From Planctomycetota bacterium (lineage in GTDB: Bacteria > Planctomycetota > PUPC01 > JACPCR01), in NCBI GenBank assembly GCA_030740295.1, contig JASLXP010000198.1, positions 1 to 23,147 of the forward strand: DNA of 23,147 bases, in the 5' to 3' direction. Below the pieces are notes generated by a model that was given only the letters and a program-made list of their open reading frames with translations, searched no databases and had not been told where the DNA came from. Shown piece by piece: positions 1 to 7,783 of this stretch. The position numbers and the translations under genes are program-made. The stretch's first letter is position 1. Each line of letters opens with the position of its first letter.

Positions 1-1104
1 TCGCGGCGAGGGCAGAGCGGGGTGTGGGTCAGTGACCTGCTGCCCTATCTTTCCACTGTTGCCGATGATCTGTGTTTCGTTCACTCCATGCACACCGATG
101 CTATCAACCACGATCCAGGCAAAACTTCGTTCTGCACCGGCTCGGAGATTCCCGGCAAACCGAGCATGGGCGCCTGGCTGAGCTACGGTCTGGGAACAAT
201 GAATAAAGACTTGCCGGATTTTGTGGTGATGCCTTCCGCCTTCTGGAGCGGCAGAGTCAATGTCCAGGCTCTGTATGCCCGCCTCTGGGGCAGCGCCTTT
301 CTCCCATCCAGACATCAGGGCACATCCTTCCAGACCACGGGTGACCCGGTTTTGTTCCTCTCCAACCCCAAAGGGGTGGACGGCCCCGTCCGCCGCCGGA
401 TGCTGGATGCTCTATCCCTGTTGAACGAAAAACACCATTCGGAAATCGGCGATCCGGAGATACAGACCACGATTGCCCAACAGGAGATGGCCTTCCGCAT
501 GCAGTCATCTGTTCCGGAATTGACGGACATCTCCGACGAGCCGAAGGCCGCACTCGAATTGTATGGCTCTGAAGTGCACAAGCTCGGTTCGTATGCCCGG
601 AATTGCCTGCTCGCCCGCCGGATGGCCGAGCGAAACGTCCGGTTCATCCAACTGTTCCACCGCGGCTGGGATCATCACTCACGCCTGCCCCAGAACCTCA
701 TCGGGCAATGCCGCGATGTGGATCAACCTACGGCCGCCTTGCTTAAAGATCTCAAGCAACGCGGATTGCTGGACGACACGTTGATCGTATTCGTCGGTGA
801 GTTCGGACGGACGGTATACGGGCAGGGCGGGTTGACCAGAGAAAACTACGGCCGCGACCACCATCCCCGATGTTTCACCGCCATGCTGGCCGGAGGCGGT
901 ATTCGCGGCGGCATCCATTACGGTAAGACCGACGATTATTGTTACAACATCGTCGAGAACCCGGTTCACGTCCGCGATCTGCACGCCACCATGCTTCACC
1001 TGCTCGGTATCGACCACCGCAAACTGACCTTCCCCTTTCTGGGGCTTGACCAGAGGCTGACGGGCGTTGAACCGTCCCGAGTAGTCAGAGAGATTTTCGT
1101 CTGA
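1..1104 (+). CDS. DUF1501 family protein, 5'-truncated by window edge
   Basis: The reading frame is open to base 1 without a stop, so the true start lies before the window; about 367 residues are visible. The visible part starts at a typical DUF1501 block ([12 protein letters not shown], then [11 protein letters not shown] and FCTG) and ends with the family's C-terminal signature: FVGEFGRT, then GRDHHP, then AGGGIRGG with YGKTDDY, and [15 protein letters not shown] near the end. DUF1501 proteins share the alkaline-phosphatase/sulfatase fold. They are highly expanded in Planctomycetes and Verrucomicrobia, where they usually sit beside DUF1549/DUF1553 cytochrome-type proteins. The substrate is unknown. 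The N-terminal part, including any Tat or Sec signal, is missing here. The family call is secure; a specific enzymatic role is not. Confidence 0.9.
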   Translation, partial: SRRGQSGVWVSDLLPYLSTVADDLCFVHSMHTDAINHDPGKTSFCTGSEIPGKPSMGAWLSYGLGTMNKDLPDFVVMPSAFWSGRVNVQALYARLWGSAFLPSRHQGTSFQTTGDPVLFLSNPKGVDGPVRRRMLDALSLLNEKHHSEIGDPEIQTTIAQQEMAFRMQSSVPELTDISDEPKAALELYGSEVHKLGSYARNCLLARRMAERNVRFIQLFHRGWDHHSRLPQNLIGQCRDVDQPTAALLKDLKQRGLLDDTLIVFVGEFGRTVYGQGGLTRENYGRDHHPRCFTAMLAGGGIRGGIHYGKTDDYCYNIVENPVHVRDLHATMLHLLGIDHRKLTFPFLGLDQRLTGVEPSRVVREIFV

Positions 1105-1121
1105 AGCATCCTGCCCAGGGG

Positions 1122-1169
1122 AAAAGTGTCCCAATCTGAGAATCGGGCGCCCCAGGCTGACACACTTTT
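1122..1169. terminator. Possible bidirectional terminator downstream of the DUF1501 gene
   Basis: Arms AAAAGTGT (1122-1129) and ACACTTTT (1162-1169) are perfectly complementary, and the right arm runs into a fifth T. The A-tract on one side and T-tract on the other is the layout of a bidirectional intrinsic terminator. It begins 18 bp after the stop codon. The intervening 32 bases are long for a simple terminator loop, though they contain their own self-complementary GGGCGCCC. The placement supports a terminator; the weak A/T-rich stem argues for caution. Confidence 0.35.
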
Positions 1170-1459
1170 TCGGCCGGGAAAAGCCCTCCAGACGAGGAAG
1201 GTCAATCAGAATAAGAAAAGACTGAAGAATCTAAAGATTGGATTCAGGCCGCAAGCATTTCTGTTCGATACATTTGAGGACGACCAGTTCTTCCCATGCG
1301 CCAGGGGCCGCCGCCGATGGCACACGAATCGCATTATTAGGGATGGCGAGACAGTTTCTACGATTGGAAAAATGTCACGGTCGAGGACACCAAAATGTCG
1401 TTGGAACCCGCACCATCAGTCTGAATCGGCCCTGGACTGAGCCCGCGGACAACGGCTGT

Positions 1460-1519
1460 GATTTCGAAGGCTGTCAGCACTCAGTGGATTCAGTTGGCCG
1501 TTGATAGCCTTCGAAAATC
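1460..1519. repeat. Near-perfect 17-bp inverted repeat (hairpin) upstream of sensor kinase
   Basis: The left arm at 1460-1476 (GATTTCGAAGGCTGTCA) and right arm at 1502-1519 (TGATAGCCTTCGAAAATC) pair with one mismatch and one bulged A, around a 25-base loop. The right arm is followed by CTTTTT (1519-1524), so on the plus strand it could act as an intrinsic terminator. Alternatively it is an operator-like dyad or a small palindromic repeat. It is about 130 bp upstream of the kinase start. Confidence 0.5.
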
Positions 1520-1567
1520 TTTTTAACCAATACTGGTTCACCTACCGAAATGTCCCGGTAAATTCAG

Positions 1568-1605
1568 GGTCACGGAATCTCGAAAATATAAGGTCGCGTA
1601 ATCTC
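1568..1605 (+). promoter_or_regulatory. Imperfect direct repeat pair upstream of the kinase start
   Basis: GGTCACGGAATCTC at 1568-1581 and GGTCGCGTAATCTC at 1592-1605 match at 12 of 14 positions. They are 24 bp apart centre to centre, a little over two helical turns, and end 47 bp before the kinase ATG. Tandem, near-helical spacing just upstream of a regulatory gene is what a response-regulator binding site often looks like. This is inference from position only. Confidence 0.25.
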
Positions 1606-1652
1606 ATGGAGGAATCCCGGCTTCCATTTGTACTGATTCTCTATCATCAGCC

Positions 1653-3671
1653 ATGGAAGACCGCCTTACCAGGATTCTGTTTATTGAAGATGACCCCAGT
1701 GATCTGAATTTCCTCCAGACGCACCTGTCGGCGGAATTTTATTTAGAGCTTGAATGGGCACGCAGCGGTGAGGCCGGGCTCGAGATTCTCCTCAAACATA
1801 ACCACGACGTATGCTTGATAGACAGCGATCTGGGATCCCATTACGGGATCGCTCTGCTCCGGGAAGCGATGGCAAATGGATGCAGGATTCCAATCATCAT
1901 GATTGCATCGGAATCCGATTATCAGGTGAACATAGATGCGATGGAATCCGGCGCTCAATGGTGCCTTTTTAAAGAGCACATCAAGCCGGGCGTCCTCGAA
2001 AGAACCATCGAGCTGGCAATTAAACAGCATCGAACCCGGAACCAGTCTCGACTGCTCAATGAGCTTTCAAGGCTGATAAACAGCCGGCTGGATCTCAGCA
2101 GTGTCTTCAACGCATCCCTCAGAGCTCTCCAGGAAAACCTGGAGCTGCACCGGCTGGCCATCTTTACCTATTCCGAAGACACAGAAGCGCTGCTGCTCGC
2201 GTGTGCTACGGAGGGATGTCCGCAGCTCAAAGAGGAGGTGCCCATTAAGGATACTCGTTTTCAACATTGTTTTGCCCTCCAGAATCCGCTCTACACCAGA
2301 GACCTCGGTGAATATCCATCAATCGGCACTTTGACTGCAAACGGAATCTACTCTGATGTCCTGGTGCCGATCATGTGCGGGAATATGCCCCTGGGGGGAA
2401 TGGCAGTGGGGCGAAGTAAGAGGGATGCGTTCTTCCCTGATGAAGTGAAATTCCTGGAAGAGGTAGCGGACCAACTGGCCATCGCCATGCACAACACCCA
2501 ACTCTACACAGAGCTCCAGGAAGCTTACGACAAGCTCGGCAAGAGCCAGGAAAAAGTCGACCAGCAGGAACGCCTTCGCGCCATGGGTACGATGGCCAGT
2601 GGGATTGCTCACGATTTCAACAACTCGCTCACGCCCATCGCCTGTTACAGTGAATTGCTGATGACCCAGGACGAAATCTGGTCAGATAAGGTGAACAGGC
2701 GACGCCTGCTCAAGAGTATCTTGACCGCGGCAACTGACGCTTCACGAATTATCAATCGCCTCAGCGAGTTCTACAGAGAGCGCAGTCCTGATGACACTTT
2801 TCAGCCGCTGCACGCCAACGAACTTGTGCGGCAATGTATCGAAATGACTCAGCCCCGTTGGAAGGATCAGGCCATGGAGCAGGGCAAGACGATCCGCGTG
2901 GAGAGCGATCTGCTGGCCGCCCACATCCTGCCCGGCAACCGAGCGGAGATCCGGGAGATGCTGATGAACCTCATCTTCAACGCGGTGGATGCCATTGCGG
3001 ACCGTGGAACGATCTTTCTCCGCACAAGCTCCACTCGTGGTGAGCTTCTTATCCAGGTTACGGACACTGGTACAGGCATGGATGAGGAAATCCGAAAGCG
3101 TTGCATGGAACCTTTTTTCACCACCAGGAAGAACGGCACGGGCATGGGGCTCGCGACCACGTTCGGCACCATCTCGAGGCACAATGGCCGCGTGGAGATT
3201 GACAGCTCGCCCGGGCACGGCACCACCATTCGAATCTTCTTCCCCATCAGAGAAGAAGCCATCGTCGAGCAGACCGTTGAAGTGCCGGCCCCGGTGAAGC
3301 CGCTGCATCTCCTCCTCGTGGAAGATGAACCGGTCATCCGAGAAACGCTTCAGGAGATGCTTAAAGTGGACGGGCACTCCCTGGAAGTAGCCAACAACGG
3401 CGAGGAGGGCATTCAGGTTTTCAAGAGAGGCAAGTTCGATCTGATACTTACAGATCGCGGCATGCCCGAAATGAACGGCGACAGGATGGCGAGAATCATC
3501 AAAGGCATCGAACCGGAACAACTCATTGTCATGCTCACCGGCTCAGGTGAAATGATGAAGGCGAGAGAAGATGTGCCGGACTGTGTGGACCACATTCTAA
3601 GCAAACCCATTTCAGCTACAGAGCTCAGAAGGACGCTGCAGCAGATGACCGAGCTGAAGCCGGCCTGGTAG
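1653..3671 (+). CDS. Hybrid sensor histidine kinase (REC-GAF-HisKA-HATPase-REC)
   Basis: 672 residues, with no signal peptide or membrane segment, so a cytoplasmic sensor. Domain order: receiver 1 (about 6-125; acidic pair in LFIEDDPSD, phospho-acceptor D57, K107); a GAF domain (about 137-285); a short coiled linker; HisKA with the phospho-accepting H320 in SGIAHDFNN; HATPase_c with the N box around N443 (NLIFNAVDA), G1 DTGTGM (471-476) and G2 GTGMGLA (495-501); and receiver 2 (about 551-668; acidic pair at 557-558, D601, T629, K651). In receiver 1 the usual switch Thr/Ser is A85, so its output may be atypical. Hybrid kinases of this layout autophosphorylate and pass phosphate to the C-terminal receiver or a partner. 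No cognate DNA-binding regulator is nearby. The ATG at 1653 has no clear Shine-Dalgarno sequence. The signal is unknown. Confidence 0.93.
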   Translation: MEDRLTRILFIEDDPSDLNFLQTHLSAEFYLELEWARSGEAGLEILLKHNHDVCLIDSDLGSHYGIALLREAMANGCRIPIIMIASESDYQVNIDAMESGAQWCLFKEHIKPGVLERTIELAIKQHRTRNQSRLLNELSRLINSRLDLSSVFNASLRALQENLELHRLAIFTYSEDTEALLLACATEGCPQLKEEVPIKDTRFQHCFALQNPLYTRDLGEYPSIGTLTANGIYSDVLVPIMCGNMPLGGMAVGRSKRDAFFPDEVKFLEEVADQLAIAMHNTQLYTELQEAYDKLGKSQEKVDQQERLRAMGTMASGIAHDFNNSLTPIACYSELLMTQDEIWSDKVNRRRLLKSILTAATDASRIINRLSEFYRERSPDDTFQPLHANELVRQCIEMTQPRWKDQAMEQGKTIRVESDLLAAHILPGNRAEIREMLMNLIFNAVDAIADRGTIFLRTSSTRGELLIQVTDTGTGMDEEIRKRCMEPFFTTRKNGTGMGLATTFGTISRHNGRVEIDSSPGHGTTIRIFFPIREEAIVEQTVEVPAPVKPLHLLLVEDEPVIRETLQEMLKVDGHSLEVANNGEEGIQVFKRGKFDLILTDRGMPEMNGDRMARIIKGIEPEQLIVMLTGSGEMMKAREDVPDCVDHILSKPISATELRRTLQQMTELKPAW

Positions 3672-3711
3672 GCCAAGACGAAGGTGCTTTACGGTTTCGT
3701 GACCGGGCGGG

Positions 3712-3800
3712 TCCGCATTCGCAGGATGGCCGCCCTCGGCCGCCTCTTGCCCAGCAGCTCAAGACGGGCGAGGACGGCCATCCTTCGTCCCCAATGCGGA
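3712..3800. repeat. 89-bp palindromic element (long imperfect hairpin)
   Basis: Nested inverted arms. The outer pair is TCCGCATT (3712-3719) with AATGCGGA (3793-3800). The inner pair is AGGATGGCCGCCCTCG (3723-3738) with CGAGGACGGCCATCCT (3769-3784), 15 of 16 paired. Inside, CTCTTG and CAAGAC continue the stem partially. The whole folds into one long hairpin with small bulges, more than a terminator needs and with no T-tract. It fits a dispersed palindromic (REP or MITE-like) unit lying between the kinase and oxidoreductase genes. Confidence 0.6.
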
Positions 3801-3906
3801 ATCCCTCAGGCTACTTTCCCTCGCGCTGGCGAGCTCTGTTGAATCACCGGATCGGCGGTATAGATTGGCGCGCAAATCAACCCACCAGCAAGTAGAGAGA
3901 ATCAAC

Positions 3907-4920
3907 ATGATGAAAGCAGTTTTTCTGGGCTGCGGGGGCCGGGCAAAAGGCCACGCCACAGCGTACCAACACGTTACCAAAGGCAAGCTCGCAGCTATCT
4001 GCGATATGCAGGAAGAGCGGCTGCATCCGTTCGGTGAAGAGTTCGGCATTGACGCTCGATATACGGATATGAGGGAGATGCTCGAAAAGGAGAGGCCCGA
4101 CCTCCTCCACATCGTGACGCCGCCGACAATTCGTCACTCGCTGATGAGCATCGCCGCAGAGTATGAAGTCCCAGCCGTAATCGTAGAGAAGCCGATAGCC
4201 ATCCAGGCCGAAGACTCGCGTGATATCCGGTCCCTTCTTGAGTCGAATACAAAGTTCATCGTCAACACCCAACTGAACTTCCACCCGCGCAATCTCCAAC
4301 TCAAAAAGGCTGTCAGCGACGGCCGGATTGGAGACCTCCGTTTCATTGACGCCAGTGCGCGGAACTCACCGGTGAATCAGGGCCCACACGTGCTTCAACT
4401 CGTCTCCTCTTACATCGATAATTCGCGGCCGGCCAGAGTCTTCGGTCAGGTCGCCGGCGCCAACAGTCTGAACAGCCGGGAGCCATCGCCCGATCACGCC
4501 ACCGCTTCCGTCTATTATGCGAACGGAGTCCGTGCCCTGGTCACGTTCGGACATGATAGCGCCCCTCCAATCAGTGAGCGCGAGCACAATCATCGCCACA
4601 AGCGCATCGCCGTCTACGGCACCCGCGGCTTCATTCAATGGACAATGGACTGGTGGGAACTCAGCACTCCCGAAGGTTTCGAGCGCGGCGATCATGAATA
4701 CGGAGACCAGGACGTCCTCGGCCAGGCCGGCCTGACCGACGCCGCCTTCGAATGGATCGAAGACGGTGAAAAGGTGCACCCGACCCACTTGGCGCAGTCG
4801 CTCGCAGAGTTTGATCTTCTGCTTGGTATCTACGTCAGTTCCATGACCCACCAACCGGTCGAACTTCCCTTCGACCCGCCTGAGCGGATCATTGAAGACC
4901 TCGGGAAGGTGCTGGTGTAG
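3907..4920 (+). CDS. Gfo/Idh/MocA family NAD(P)-dependent oxidoreductase
   Basis: 337 residues from the ATG at 3907; a TTG 42 bp upstream is in frame but less likely, and the region before 3907 contains a purine run (GAGAGA). The N-terminal Rossmann fold begins at once (MKAVFLGCGGRAKGHA, dinucleotide-binding glycines 8-11), with the acidic cofactor-specificity residue near ICDM (D33). The family signature EKP is at 94-96, followed by a region matching the C-terminal alpha/beta domain, with H161 in QGPHVLQL as the likely catalytic histidine. Family members oxidise or reduce sugars, inositols and related polyols. The substrate cannot be told from sequence. There is no signal peptide, so it is cytoplasmic. 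It is preceded by a palindromic repeat and followed by 185 bp of non-coding DNA, so it is probably monocistronic. Confidence 0.9.
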   Translation: MMKAVFLGCGGRAKGHATAYQHVTKGKLAAICDMQEERLHPFGEEFGIDARYTDMREMLEKERPDLLHIVTPPTIRHSLMSIAAEYEVPAVIVEKPIAIQAEDSRDIRSLLESNTKFIVNTQLNFHPRNLQLKKAVSDGRIGDLRFIDASARNSPVNQGPHVLQLVSSYIDNSRPARVFGQVAGANSLNSREPSPDHATASVYYANGVRALVTFGHDSAPPISEREHNHRHKRIAVYGTRGFIQWTMDWWELSTPEGFERGDHEYGDQDVLGQAGLTDAAFEWIEDGEKVHPTHLAQSLAEFDLLLGIYVSSMTHQPVELPFDPPERIIEDLGKVLV

Positions 4921-5045
4921 GGACGCAATCCAGAAGTCCTTTCCATAGTGCTGTCCTGCGGATTGCCGCATGTGAGGAGGTAAGGGGCAGGATGCCAGCG
5001 ACCGCAGCTACACTCTCTCACAGCACGAGCCGCGTTACTTTATCG

Positions 5046-5075
5046 TTGAGGAAAACCTGCTTTAGGAACTACAAT
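5046..5075 (+). promoter_or_regulatory. Candidate sigma-70-type promoter for the M16 peptidase gene
   Basis: TTGAGG (5046-5051) and TACAAT (5070-5075) are separated by 18 bp and resemble the -35 and -10 consensus at 4/6 and 5/6 positions. The start codon is 37 bp beyond the -10 box, giving a short leader. This is a pattern match only. Confidence 0.3.
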
Positions 5076-5111
5076 CCATGCTGAAATCGCCCACCCGAAC
5101 TGGATGTGCCT

Positions 5112-7709
5112 ATGACCCTTTTGCGTGTTGGTATCCTTTCGCTGATTTTGTCTTCAGCAGTTCATGCGGGCCTGATCGAACAGGCGGAAAGGCTCGTCCT
5201 CAAGAATGGATTGGAGGTCATCCTCATCCATCATCCTGCGAACCCGGTGGTCGGCATCACCACCCTTGTCCGTGCCGGCGTACGAAATGAGACCCAGGCA
5301 AGCAGCGGCGCTTCGCACTTTCTCGAGCACCTGCTCTTCAACGGAACAAAATCCCGCACACAGAAACAGCTTTACGACGAAACGGATTTCTACGGCATCT
5401 ATAACAATGCCCAGACACGGGCCGGTTTCACCCTCTTCATGATGTTGGCCGGCAAGGAGCACCTGGCCAAGGGGCTCAATATCCAGGCCGACATGCTGTT
5501 TCACTCAACGCTGCCAAAAGAAAAATTCGACAAGGAACGGAACATCGTGCTCGAAGAGATGGCCCGTTACGCGCATCGCGGCGATCACGGCGCAGACGCA
5601 TTCCATCGAGAGCTTCTTTATGCGGGCACGCCTTACCGGCAGCCGGTGCTCGGAACGGTCGAGAGCCTCAAGCAGATCAGCCGGGACGCGGTCTGGAAGT
5701 ACTACAGAGCGCAATATCAGCCGGGCAACATGACCCTCATCGTCATGGGCGACTATGAGCGGCCAGCCCTGATGAAAATGATCGAAAAGGATTACGGCTC
5801 AGTGCCCGCAGGCAAAAGGCCAGCCCCGGCGAAGGTGGGCAGGCTCAACATCTCCGGACGGCAGTTCATCTCAAAGAAAAACGAAAAGCTGAAGAAGAAT
5901 TTTCTTACCGTTTCGTTTCCAGGCCCTAAACCAGGCCATGCGGATTTCGCGGCAGTGACCGCGCTGACTTCTTCGCTCGGTGACCGGCTTCGTAAGAAGT
6001 ATTCAAGCGCCGGGGCTCAGCATCTTTCTCTTGGCGTGGAATACAATCGCGATTTCTCGGTGATTCGGTTGAGCGCGCAGTTGGATGCAAAATCCGATGC
6101 CGCGGCCGTTGCGCAGGATATTCTTGCCGAAGTTCGAAATGAGAGCTCATACCATGTTTCAAATGACGAATTGAAGGGCATGCTCCGAGGGCTGGCTTCG
6201 AGTGAGATTTTTCTGAGCGAAAAGGTGCATTACTACACTTTTCAGAAAGCCGGAGCGCTCATTGCCGGTGGCCTTGGGTTTGTCAAGGGCTATGTACCCG
6301 CGCTTGAGTCGGTGACGCCATTCCAGCTCGCAGATATAGGGCGACGCTACTTTTCGAATGCCAACTTCATTGGCTCGCTGACCGGCCCCAATGTTAAGAA
6401 TGCGAAGGTCACTGAATTCAAGAAAGCGAGCAAACCAACGCAGGCCGCGGCCGTCGCGGAGGAGGTGCGCGTGATTCGCGAGGTCTTGCCTGGCGGGCTG
6501 ACGGTACTCATTCGGCACAACCCTGGATCAAGCGTCTGTGGGATGCACCTGCTCGCCAGGAACCGATGTTACGTCGAGCCCAAAGGCAGAGACGGCATTG
6601 CCGACTTGATGCACCAACTCCTGCCGAAGGGCACTCATCACCGTAGCGCGGCAGCCATTCAAAATGAGCTCGACGACATCAGCGGCAACTTGAAGGTGAC
6701 CGACAGCCGGTTCATCCCTTACGATGATTACTACTTTTCCAGGGAGTATTCATACATCCGCCTGGAGACCCTGGATCGCCATATGGAACGCGGAGTCTGG
6801 TTGCTGGCCGACATGATCCGCTTTCCAGGTTTTCCTGAAAACCAGGTAAAGCAGGTCCGAGAAAGGACTGCATCGAGGCTCGGAGGCAAAAAACAAGGTG
6901 CGCGCAAGGCTGCTCGGCAGGCATTTCACAAGCAGTTGTTCGGCAAGCATCCCTTGACGCGATCTGTTGAGGGTACGGCGGATTCAGTAAAGCGGATTAC
7001 TCGAGCTGATCTGATCAAGTTTCATCGAAAGTATTTCGCGGCAGGCAATCTCATTCTGACCGTCGCATCCGGCATCAAGCCAGAAACAGTGATGGCCGCA
7101 GTAAAGCAATCCTTCGCCGGTCACACGGGAGCCGCGGCCATGAAGAAGACGCCGCGTTTTGCCAAAGCCAGCAGGCCCGGCGCGCACAAGCTCCCTTCGA
7201 CCGGCGCGGCCCAGGCCCAGATCTATTTTGGTCACCGGGTAGACGTGCCCGATGAGGACACCCCCGCTGCCGCAATGATGTCTGCCATCCTTTCTGACCG
7301 GCTTGTCTTCCAGCTCAGAGAGCGGGAAGGCCTGGCGTATTCGCTTGGCTGCAGCTTTGCTTTCACGGGGGCCGGCACCTACTTCGCGGCGGGGATCGGC
7401 ACCCGCCCCAAGAACATCGAGAAAGCTATTGCCGGTATCGAGCGCGAGATCGCAACGTTCCTGGATTCCGAAATCACTCAAAAGGAACTTGACCGGGTGC
7501 GCAATTCTCTCGTACACAGGCGTCGTATGCGCCGCCTTACCAGCGTCAATCAAGCTTACTTCATGGGCCTCTCAGAATTTCGAGGGCTGGGAACAGTCAC
7601 CGAAGCAAAGTTGAACGAGAGGCTCTCGAAGTTGACGCCCGACGACTTGCGGGCAGCGGCGCGAAAATACCTGAAACCAGCTAGGGCCGTGGTGGTCGTT
7701 GCTGATTAG
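5112..7709 (+). CDS. Secreted M16 family zinc metallopeptidase (two M16 halves)
   Basis: 865 residues from the ATG at 5112; a GTG two codons upstream is an alternative. A Sec signal peptide is evident (MTLLRVGILSLILSSAVHA, cleavage after A19). The N-terminal half carries the inverted zinc motif H69-F-L-E72-H73 followed by the downstream glutamate near E149 (NIVLEEMARY), so it should be catalytic. The second half (from about 455) lacks HxxEH: the matching place reads DLMHQLLPKG. It does keep the substrate-positioning segment LREREGLAYS near residues 733-742. This pairing of one active and one inactive half is standard for pitrilysin/PqqL-like M16 enzymes, which degrade short peptides inside a closed chamber. 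Location is periplasmic or extracellular. It is followed directly by a strong hairpin, so it is probably a single-gene unit. Confidence 0.93.
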   Translation: MTLLRVGILSLILSSAVHAGLIEQAERLVLKNGLEVILIHHPANPVVGITTLVRAGVRNETQASSGASHFLEHLLFNGTKSRTQKQLYDETDFYGIYNNAQTRAGFTLFMMLAGKEHLAKGLNIQADMLFHSTLPKEKFDKERNIVLEEMARYAHRGDHGADAFHRELLYAGTPYRQPVLGTVESLKQISRDAVWKYYRAQYQPGNMTLIVMGDYERPALMKMIEKDYGSVPAGKRPAPAKVGRLNISGRQFISKKNEKLKKNFLTVSFPGPKPGHADFAAVTALTSSLGDRLRKKYSSAGAQHLSLGVEYNRDFSVIRLSAQLDAKSDAAAVAQDILAEVRNESSYHVSNDELKGMLRGLASSEIFLSEKVHYYTFQKAGALIAGGLGFVKGYVPALESVTPFQLADIGRRYFSNANFIGSLTGPNVKNAKVTEFKKASKPTQAAAVAEEVRVIREVLPGGLTVLIRHNPGSSVCGMHLLARNRCYVEPKGRDGIADLMHQLLPKGTHHRSAAAIQNELDDISGNLKVTDSRFIPYDDYYFSREYSYIRLETLDRHMERGVWLLADMIRFPGFPENQVKQVRERTASRLGGKKQGARKAARQAFHKQLFGKHPLTRSVEGTADSVKRITRADLIKFHRKYFAAGNLILTVASGIKPETVMAAVKQSFAGHTGAAAMKKTPRFAKASRPGAHKLPSTGAAQAQIYFGHRVDVPDEDTPAAAMMSAILSDRLVFQLREREGLAYSLGCSFAFTGAGTYFAAGIGTRPKNIEKAIAGIEREIATFLDSEITQKELDRVRNSLVHRRRMRRLTSVNQAYFMGLSEFRGLGTVTEAKLNERLSKLTPDDLRAAARKYLKPARAVVVVAD

Positions 7710-7713
7710 TTGA

Positions 7714-7769
7714 GTGGTCTTGACGCTCCGCGGCGCGTTCAAAATGCTGCCGCGGGGCGTCAGCACCAC
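7714..7769. terminator. Strong 21-bp stem hairpin downstream of the M16 gene
   Basis: Arms at 7714-7734 and 7749-7769 pair at 18 of 21 positions (core CCGCGGC/GCCGCGG and GACGC/GCGTC) around a 14-base loop. It starts 4 bp after the M16 stop. No T-tract follows, so it is not a textbook intrinsic terminator; it may stabilise the mRNA 3' end or be a palindromic repeat. It ends 14 bp before the next start codon. Confidence 0.5.
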
Positions 7770-7783
7770 GTAATTAAATCTCA

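Larger units (their letters stand above)
1105..1652. other. Intergenic region without a convincing gene
   Basis: This 548-bp stretch lies between the DUF1501 stop and the sensor kinase start. The short open frames in it have no recognisable domain, no ribosome binding site and low-complexity or arginine-rich translations, so I do not call them. What it does hold is two inverted repeats (1122-1169 and 1460-1519) and a pair of imperfect direct repeats (1568-1605) just before the kinase gene, described separately. I saw no convincing sigma-70 promoter. Confidence 0.6.

Noticed and set aside
1126..1707. Three overlapping short plus-strand open frames in the leader of the kinase gene
   Set aside because: No domain, no ribosome binding site and mutually overlapping frames; the region is better described by its inverted and direct repeats.
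2742..3521. 259-residue minus-strand open frame opposite the kinase catalytic domains
   Set aside because: Antisense to the strongly conserved HisKA/HATPase/REC region.
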